NCBI GenBank assembly: GCA_023445705.1
Contig: JAEXKM010000057.1
Span: 1-10,980 of the forward strand
Reading direction: 5' to 3'
From: Pseudomonadota bacterium
Lineage (GTDB): Bacteria > Pseudomonadota > Alphaproteobacteria > Caulobacterales > Caulobacteraceae
Length of the DNA stretch: 10,980 bases
A program made the position numbers and the translations under genes. Numbering within the stretch: position 1 is the first letter of the stretch; the number at the start of each line of letters is the position of its first letter. The notes below the pieces were generated by a model. That model searched no databases. It saw nothing but the letters and a program-made list of their open reading frames with translations, and was not told the origin of the DNA. This document shows positions 7,197 to 10,980 of the stretch, in pieces.

Positions 7197-7229
7197 AAAC
7201 CGCCCTGGCGGGCGGCCCCCTCAGTCAGC
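7197..7229 (-). repeat. Partial copy 2 of the hairpin repeat, terminator-like on the minus strand
   Basis: Bases 7211-7229 are the exact reverse complement of 215-233 (19 of 19). The adjoining bases 7200-7215 form a 6-bp hairpin (CCGCCC/GGGCGG, loop TGGC), which on the minus strand is followed by TTT (7199-7197), as in copy 1. Bases 7230-7245 look like a decayed continuation of the repeat. On the minus strand it lies between the DUF3617 gene and the amidohydrolase operon and could end read-through from the former about 65 bases before the next start codon. Confidence 0.6.
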
Positions 7230-7249
7230 CTCCCCGCTGTCCCCTCGAT

Positions 7250-7353
7250 CGTCATCCTCGGCCGCGCAGCGTGCCGGGGATCCATAGGCGTCAGCTTATC
7301 CGGTTAGCGCAGGCGTCTATGGATGGCCGGGACCTGACGGCCCGGCCATGACG
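7250..7353. repeat. 104-base palindromic element folding as a four-way junction
   Basis: The ends CGTCAT (7250-7255) and ATGACG (7348-7353) pair perfectly. Within them three arms abut with no unpaired bases between: 7256-7279 (7 pairs, one of them G-T), 7280-7324 (11 pairs, one G-T, apical loop 7291-7313) and 7325-7347 (GGCCGGG/CCCGGCC, loop 7332-7340). With the outer stem this makes a contiguous four-way junction. It sits in a 286-base non-coding gap (7132-7417) together with the partial copy of the other repeat. Palindromic intergenic elements with GTCAT/ATGAC ends and GGCCGGG-type arms are common in alphaproteobacteria (from memory). On the minus strand it lies just after the DUF3617 stop and may act as a transcript end or stabiliser. 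Confidence 0.65.
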
Positions 7354-7417
7354 AATCATGAGGAGAAGCCATATGCGATGGCGCCGCCGCTCCACGCGTA
7401 GCGGCAAGGCTGCCCCC

Positions 7418-7903
7418 CTAGCAGTCGCCGAGGCGTTCGGCGGTGACCTTGATGGTGGTTTCCTTCATGGCTGGCGTCGGGGCCGGGTCCATGACGGTCT
7501 TGCTCTCCATGACGTAGCGGGTGTTGAAGTCGCCGGTGAAGCGGCTGTCGATGGTGGCCTTGACGCCGCCGGGATAGCTGCAGGCGGCATGGGCGACATA
7601 GTCGGCGCCTTCGCGGCGGAAGGTCTGCTCGTCGCACTTGACCCCAGCCTGCTGCTGGGCGGTCTGCATCTCCTTGAAGCTGGTCTTGGCGAGGCAGGTC
7701 TCGACCACCACCGGCTTTGGAATCGCGGCCAGTTCAGTGGTCATGCGCCACTTACCGGGCTTGGGCCCCTCGATGTCCGCCCCCGCCAAGCTCGGCGCGG
7801 CAGGCGCGACTGCAGTCTCGGCGGCAGGCGCGGGCGACTCTTCCTTCTTCGAACAGGCGGCGGCCAGCAGGGCTACCAAGGCCAGGCTCATGGCGATGCG
7901 CAT
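7418..7903 (-). CDS. DUF3617 family lipoprotein
   Basis: 161 residues. It starts with a short lipoprotein signal ending L-A-A-A-C17, then a Lys/Glu and Ala/Pro-rich linker to about 45, so it should be lipid-anchored facing the periplasm. The domain begins P-G-K-W-R-M-T-T and has four cysteines (C70, C90, C108, C161) that could form two disulfides. The ending E-R-L-G-D-C and the G-D-F-N-T-R-Y strand match my memory of DUF3617, a family of unknown function widespread in Proteobacteria. The start is well supported by GGAGG about six bases upstream. It stands alone on this strand, divergent from the thioesterase gene 113 bases away and separated from the amidohydrolase operon by repeat elements. 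Confidence 0.85.
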   Translation of the reverse strand: MRIAMSLALVALLAAACSKKEESPAPAAETAVAPAAPSLAGADIEGPKPGKWRMTTELAAIPKPVVVETCLAKTSFKEMQTAQQQAGVKCDEQTFRREGADYVAHAACSYPGGVKATIDSRFTGDFNTRYVMESKTVMDPAPTPAMKETTIKVTAERLGDC

Positions 7904-8016
7904 GCAATTCCTCCCAGAAAAAGCTCGACGGGCTACCTTAGCGGGTGGTTCGACCGATAGGGAACCGGCGATCGGCGCTTGCCAATCTTCAAACGCCCGT
8001 TCATCTGCATGACGCC

Positions 8017-8493
8017 ATGTCCGATGACCTCACAGAAGTTCAGGCCGCCGTCGTTCCCGACGGCTTTGTGATCAACCTTTGGCAGCGGGGTTTCGGCCGT
8101 ACGGTCGGGCCGTTCTACTCCAAACGCGATCCTGTGACTCAGGACGAGGTGATGGCCTTCCGGGTCGAGGAGCACCACGCCAACGGCATGAACAACTGCC
8201 ACGGCGGCATGCTGATGAGCTTCGCCGACATGGCCTGGGGCCGGGTCGTCTCGAACAAGCGTGAGATCGGCTGGGTCACCGTGCGGCTGATGACCGACTT
8301 CCTGTCGGGGGCGCACATGGGCGACTGGGTCGAGGGAACCAGCGACATCATCGCCGAGCAGGACGACCTGTTCACCGTCCGCGGCCGCATCTGGTGCGGA
8401 GACAAGACGCTGTTGACCGGCACAGCCGTCTACAAGGGAATTCGCTCGCTCTCGCGCAAGCCGGGCGAGCGTGAGGCGCGAGGGGGCGCGTAA
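8017..8493 (+). CDS. PaaI-like hotdog-fold thioesterase
   Basis: 158 residues, a usual size for single-domain hotdog thioesterases, which hydrolyse acyl-CoA thioesters in the cytosol, usually as tetramers. The core motif is visible at 57-71: G-M-N-N60-C-H62-G-G-M-L-M-S-F-A-D71, matching the N-x-x-G-x-x-H-G-G-x-x-x-x-x-x-D pattern of the PaaI group, with H62-G-G and D71 as likely catalytic elements. Later strands (T-V-R-L-M-T-D-F, then D-L-F-T-V-R-G-R-I-W and L-L-T-G-T-A-V-Y-K) fit the fold. The start at 8017 gives the usual N-terminus; an ATG-less upstream extension and a GTG-type start at 7945 are open but do not look conserved. No ribosome site precedes 8017, so a leaderless or weak start is possible. 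It is followed after 4 bases by an alpha/beta hydrolase, evidently one operon. Confidence 0.87.
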   Translation: MSDDLTEVQAAVVPDGFVINLWQRGFGRTVGPFYSKRDPVTQDEVMAFRVEEHHANGMNNCHGGMLMSFADMAWGRVVSNKREIGWVTVRLMTDFLSGAHMGDWVEGTSDIIAEQDDLFTVRGRIWCGDKTLLTGTAVYKGIRSLSRKPGEREARGGA

Positions 8494-8497
8494 ACTC

Positions 8498-9562
8498 ATG
8501 GCTTTGGATCCCGCCATCAAGGAAGGCGCGCCGGTCGGCTATTACGACGACGACCGCCCGGTGCACACCGCGCCCGGAGAGCTGCCGCCTGAGGTCCAGG
8601 CGCCGCTGCTGCCGTTCCGAGGCCGCGAGCCGGACGCGCCGCAGTGGTTCCTCGACGCCATCGCCGACGAGCCCGAGCGCAGCTTCGTCGAATCGAAGGG
8701 CAGCAAGCTTGAGTTGCTGACCTGGGGCGAGGTCGGCAAGCCCGGCCTGCTGCTGGTACACGGCAATTCGGCGCACGCCGACTGGTGGAGCTTCATCGCG
8801 CCGTACCTGGCCGCCGACTTCCGCGTCGCCTCGATGTCGCTGGCCGGCATGGGCGCCTCGGACTGGCGCGAGACCTACGCCTTCCAGGACTTCGCCGAGG
8901 ACGCCGAGGCCTGCGCCCAGGCTGCGGGCCTGTATGCCGCCGGCAAGCCTATCTATGTGGGCCACTCCTTCGGCGGATCCCAGGTGTTCTTCGCCGCCGC
9001 CCGGCATCCGGAGCGGATGCGTGCGGCGGTAATGGTCGACGTCGGCTTCGGCGGACCGCCCGCGGACAGCCCCGAGGGCAAGCGGATGCTGGAAGAGCAG
9101 AAGCAGCGGGCTCGCAACATCCCGACCGCCGACCGCGCGCAGCGGGTCTATCCCACCCTGGAGGCCGCGCTTTCGCGATTCCGGCTGATGCCGCCGCAGG
9201 TGGCTGGCAACCTATTCATCGCCGACTTCATCGCCCGCCGCTCGCTGAAGCGCGCGCCGATGGAGGACGGGGTCGGCGAAGGCTGGACCTGGCGCTTCGA
9301 TCCCAACATGTGGAACAAGCTGGACCGGTCGGTGATGGAGGCCATGACCGCGGGCGGAAAGCCCAAGGTCGAGGTCCCGCTGGCGCATATCTACGGCGAC
9401 CGTTCGGTGATCATCACGCGCGGAACCGAGCACAGCAACAACCCGCTGCCGGACGATACGCTGAAGATCGCGATCCCGGATTCGGCCCACCACGTGATGA
9501 TCGACCAGCCTTTGGCCCTGGTGGCCGCGCTGCGATCGTTGCTTGCGGTCTGGCCGGCCTGA
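8498..9562 (+). CDS. Alpha/beta-fold hydrolase
   Basis: 354 residues from ATG at 8498. The first 65 or so residues are an extension ahead of the fold. Then come the oxyanion-loop motif L-L-L-V-H88-G-N-S-A-H-A-D-W-W, the nucleophile elbow V-G-H-S157-F-G-G, a lid region (about 185-285), the probable acid D301 in I-Y-G-D-R-S and the catalytic His331 or His332 in S-A-H-H-V-M-I-D-Q-P. These establish a serine hydrolase (esterase, lipase or C-C hydrolase type); the substrate is not clear. The start lies 4 bases after the thioesterase stop, with AGGGG 12 bases upstream, a rather long spacing. A GTG at 8471 inside the thioesterase would add nine residues. The pairing with an acyl-CoA thioesterase suggests work on acyl or ester compounds, which is inference. 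Confidence 0.9.
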   Translation: MALDPAIKEGAPVGYYDDDRPVHTAPGELPPEVQAPLLPFRGREPDAPQWFLDAIADEPERSFVESKGSKLELLTWGEVGKPGLLLVHGNSAHADWWSFIAPYLAADFRVASMSLAGMGASDWRETYAFQDFAEDAEACAQAAGLYAAGKPIYVGHSFGGSQVFFAAARHPERMRAAVMVDVGFGGPPADSPEGKRMLEEQKQRARNIPTADRAQRVYPTLEAALSRFRLMPPQVAGNLFIADFIARRSLKRAPMEDGVGEGWTWRFDPNMWNKLDRSVMEAMTAGGKPKVEVPLAHIYGDRSVIITRGTEHSNNPLPDDTLKIAIPDSAHHVMIDQPLALVAALRSLLAVWPA

Positions 9563-9575
9563 TCAAGACGAGAGC

Positions 9576-9612
9576 TTGAGGCGGGCCGGAGCTTCGTGTA
9601 GTCCGGCCTCAA
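9576..9612 (+). other. Stem-loop between the hydrolase and oxidase subunit IV genes
   Basis: TTGAG (9576-9580) pairs with CTCAA (9608-9612) and GCCGGA (9585-9590) with TCCGGC (9602-9607). This gives 11 pairs with a 4-base bulge (9581-9584) and an 11-base loop. There is no T run after it, so it is not a standard intrinsic terminator. It may be a weak terminator for the thioesterase-hydrolase operon or a structure in the 5' leader of the next gene, whose ATG is 28 bases on. Confidence 0.4.
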
Positions 9613-9640
9613 CATCATTGAAGAGAGAGACGCCACCGCC

Positions 9641-9874
9641 ATGGCTTCCGAATACCACCGCGGCGACATGGACATCCACGAGCAGACCGCGACCTACCAC
9701 CTGTTCGTCATGCTGGCGAAGTGGGGCTCGCTGGCTCTGGCCGCCCTGTTGGTGTTCCTCGTTCTGGTCTTCTGCACCCCGACCGGCTTCGTCGGCAGCG
9801 CGATCGTCGGCGTCGTGATCTCGGTGGCAGGCTGGTTCGTCCTGCGCGAGCATCCGGACGCGGACGCCCACTAA
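9641..9874 (+). CDS. aa3-type cytochrome c oxidase subunit IV
   Basis: 77 residues. The N-terminus M-A-S-E-Y-H-R-G-D-M-D-I-H-E-Q-T-A-T-Y-H matches the bacterial aa3 oxidase subunit IV family, whose members carry a G-x-M-D-I-x-E-x-x-A-T-F/Y signature before the membrane part. A strongly hydrophobic span at about 25-45 and a second hydrophobic stretch at about 48-66 follow, then a short charged tail. This small subunit sits in the inner membrane with the heme-copper oxidase that reduces oxygen; it is thought to be accessory rather than catalytic. The family signature supports the 9641 start over the ATG at 9668, though only a weak GAGAGA precedes it. As in related alphaproteobacteria it lies upstream of pntAA, but an intrinsic terminator follows it, so the two are probably separate transcripts. 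Confidence 0.88.
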   Translation: MASEYHRGDMDIHEQTATYHLFVMLAKWGSLALAALLVFLVLVFCTPTGFVGSAIVGVVISVAGWFVLREHPDADAH

Positions 9875-9900
9875 GGGCCTCTCCGACTTCAGAACTTCGA

Positions 9901-9934
9901 AAAGGGCGGCGCCAGCGCGGTGACCGCCCTTTTT
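9901..9934 (+). terminator. Intrinsic terminator after the oxidase subunit IV gene
   Basis: AAAGGGCGG (9901-9909) pairs perfectly with CCGCCCTTT (9924-9932). The loop region can add four more pairs (9910-9913 with 9919-9922, one G-T, with A9923 bulged), and a run of five Ts spans 9930-9934. It begins 27 bases after the stop codon. The A run on the 5' side could also let it act on the other strand, but no minus-strand gene approaches it. Confidence 0.88.
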
Positions 9935-9977
9935 GCTGTGCGAAGGCCCCGCGCCTGAGGCGCAAAGGCCTCACCTC

Positions 9978-9993
9978 TCAAACAAATGTTTGA
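9978..9993. promoter_or_regulatory. Perfect 7-2-7 palindrome, candidate TetR-type operator for pntAA
   Basis: TCAAACA (9978-9984) and TGTTTGA (9987-9993) form a perfect inverted repeat around AA. It stands in the non-coding stretch after the terminator and 87 bases before the pntAA start. The core CAAAC-AAAT-GTTTG fits the pattern CAAAC-N2-4-GTTTG described for PsrA, a fatty-acid-responsive TetR repressor of gammaproteobacteria. Its AT-richness stands out in GC-rich surroundings. A regulator of this type acting here is inference; no TetR gene lies in the window. Confidence 0.5.
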
Positions 9994-10011
9994 ATCGCTG
10001 CCGGCGTTCGC

Positions 10012-10038
10012 TGGACAACGGTTGGCGGGCGCTTCTAT
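10012..10038 (+). promoter_or_regulatory. Possible pntAA promoter
   Basis: TGGACA (10012-10017) resembles a -35 box in five of six bases. TTCTAT (10033-10038) is a poor -10 box at 15-base spacing. The pair sits between the palindrome and the start codon, leaving a leader of roughly 35 bases. This is a weak match in GC-rich DNA and is given only as the best candidate. Confidence 0.2.
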
Positions 10039-10080
10039 GGTCGGCTCAAAGTTCGACTACCAGTTGGGGGAAGCGTGCGT

Positions 10081-10980
10081 ATGACGACTATCGCCGTCAC
10101 CAAGGAACGGCGCGCGGATGAAACACGCGTGGCCGCTACGCCCGAGACGGTGAAAAAGCTGATCGGCGCCGGATATTCGGTGGTGGTCGAGGCCGGAGCC
10201 GGAAAGACCGCCTCGTTCCTGGACGCCGACTACGAGGCGGCGGGCGCGACCCTGGTCGAAAACGCGGCCGAGGCGATCGGCAAGGCCGACATCCTCTTCA
10301 AGGTGCGCGCGCCCGTCGACGAGGAGATCGCCGCACTGAAGAGCGGCGCCGTCGTGGTCGCCACCCTGAATCCCTATGTCGAGAAAGATGCGCTGAAGGC
10401 CCTGGCGGCCAAGGGCGCGACCGCCTTCGCGATGGAATTCGTGCCGCGGATCACCCGGGCGCAGGTGATGGACGTGCTGTCCTCGCAGGCCAACCTGGCC
10501 GGCTATCGCGCGGTGATCGAGGCGGCCGAGGCCTATGGCAAGGCGATGCCGATGATGATGACCGCCGCCGGCACCGTGGCCGCGGCGAAGGTCTTCGTCA
10601 TGGGGGTCGGCGTGGCCGGCCTGCAGGCCATCGCCACCGCCCGGCGCCTGGGCGCCGTGGTGACCGCCACCGACGTGCGACCGGCCACCAAGGAACAGGT
10701 GGAAAGCCTGGGCGCGAAGTTCCTGGCGGTCGAGGACGAGGAGTTCAAGAACGCCCAGACGGCCGGCGGCTACGCCAAGGAGATGAGCGCCGAGTACCAG
10801 GCCAAGCAGGCCGAGCTAGTCTCGAGCCACATCGCCAAACAAGACATCGTCATCACCACCGCCCTGATCCCCGGCCGGCCGGCGCCCAAGCTGGTCAGCG
10901 CCGCGCAGGTCGCCTCGATGAAGCCGGGTTCGGTGCTGGTCGACCTCGCCATCGAGCAGGGCGGCAATGTCGAGGGCGCG
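10081..10980 (+). CDS. pntAA: NAD(P) transhydrogenase subunit alpha, NAD(H)-binding domain I (3' end cut off)
   Basis: The first 300 residues are present and the frame is still open at the window edge; three-subunit-type alpha chains run to about 375-385 residues. Transhydrogenase couples proton re-entry across the inner membrane to hydride transfer from NADH to NADP+, supplying NADPH. This subunit is the peripheral cytosolic NAD(H)-binding domain. Visible motifs are K-V-R-A-P (74-78), the RQD loop with R123, Q128 and D131 in R-I-T-R-A-Q-V-M-D, S-S-Q-A-N-L-A-G-Y-R (134-143), and the dinucleotide fold G-V-G-V-A-G (175-180) with D198 in T-A-T-D-V-R-P. The ATG has a GGGGGAAG ribosome site seven to eight bases upstream. 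pntAB and pntB would be expected just beyond the window. A perfect palindrome upstream suggests repressor control. Confidence 0.95.
   Translation, partial: MTTIAVTKERRADETRVAATPETVKKLIGAGYSVVVEAGAGKTASFLDADYEAAGATLVENAAEAIGKADILFKVRAPVDEEIAALKSGAVVVATLNPYVEKDALKALAAKGATAFAMEFVPRITRAQVMDVLSSQANLAGYRAVIEAAEAYGKAMPMMMTAAGTVAAAKVFVMGVGVAGLQAIATARRLGAVVTATDVRPATKEQVESLGAKFLAVEDEEFKNAQTAGGYAKEMSAEYQAKQAELVSSHIAKQDIVITTALIPGRPAPKLVSAAQVASMKPGSVLVDLAIEQGGNVEGA

Noticed and set aside
7250..7353. The cloverleaf-like fold as a tRNA
   Set aside because: Arm lengths, the absence of T-loop and D-loop consensus bases and the missing acceptor end do not fit a tRNA.
8785..9579. A 264-codon plus-strand frame inside the alpha/beta hydrolase
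   Set aside because: Arg/Gly-rich out-of-frame shadow; the hydrolase frame carries the full catalytic motif set.
9945..9970. A second terminator-like hairpin (GCGCC/GGCGC at 9951-9963 with GGCC flanks)
   Set aside because: Short stem and no T run; the strong terminator just before it is sufficient.
1..10980. CRISPR array, defence island, prophage or insertion sequence
   Set aside because: No spaced direct repeats, transposase, integrase or phage-like genes can be seen; the genes are ordinary metabolic, envelope and respiratory functions.

Overview
The window is GC-rich bacterial chromosome and most resembles an alphaproteobacterium of the Caulobacter/Phenylobacterium group. That placement is inference from gene content: an aa3-type cytochrome oxidase subunit IV gene directly before a transhydrogenase alpha-subunit gene, a paired periplasmic amidohydrolase set, an alphaproteobacterial-style intergenic hairpin repeat, and GC-biased third codon positions that open long antisense frames. 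No rRNA, tRNA, CRISPR array, transposase or phage gene is visible. The region reads as ordinary core/accessory chromosome rather than a mobile island.

Layout. Bases 1-106 hold the last 34 codons of a plus-strand gene whose end looks like the C-terminal domain of a family 3 glycoside hydrolase. A hairpin-rich repeat (114-235) separates it from a convergent aldo/keto reductase (244-1239, minus). The reductase is divergent from a CrgA-like LysR regulator (1332-2234, plus) across a 92-base control region, the classic arrangement of a LysR regulator with its target. The LysR gene runs 32 bases into the 3' end of the next minus-strand gene.

From 7131 down to 2203 the minus strand carries four genes in the order lipoprotein amidohydrolase, signal-peptide amidohydrolase (stop and start overlap as TGATG), MscS-type mechanosensitive channel (44-base gap), and a DUF4239/bestrophin-like membrane protein (107-base gap). 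The first two are surely co-translated; the two channel-like genes may belong to the same transcript. All four products are predicted to act in the envelope or periplasm. The lipoprotein amidohydrolase keeps the metal ligands while its partner has lost most of them, so the pair looks like an active enzyme plus a degenerate paralogue.

Bases 7132-7417 are non-coding and hold a partial copy of the first repeat and a 104-base palindromic element that folds into a contiguous four-way junction. Next come a DUF3617 lipoprotein (7418-7903, minus) and, divergent from it, a PaaI-like hotdog thioesterase (8017-8493) followed after 4 bases by an alpha/beta hydrolase (8498-9562). A stem-loop, the cytochrome oxidase subunit IV gene (9641-9874) and a strong intrinsic terminator (9901-9934) follow. 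The window ends inside pntAA (from 10081), the NAD(H)-binding subunit of proton-translocating transhydrogenase. Its upstream region has a perfect 7-2-7 palindrome matching the CAAAC-N4-GTTTG pattern of fatty-acid-responsive TetR repressors.

I did not find a convincing undescribed multi-gene system. The most useful leads are the active/degenerate amidohydrolase pair, the two structured intergenic repeats and the palindromic operator before pntAA.
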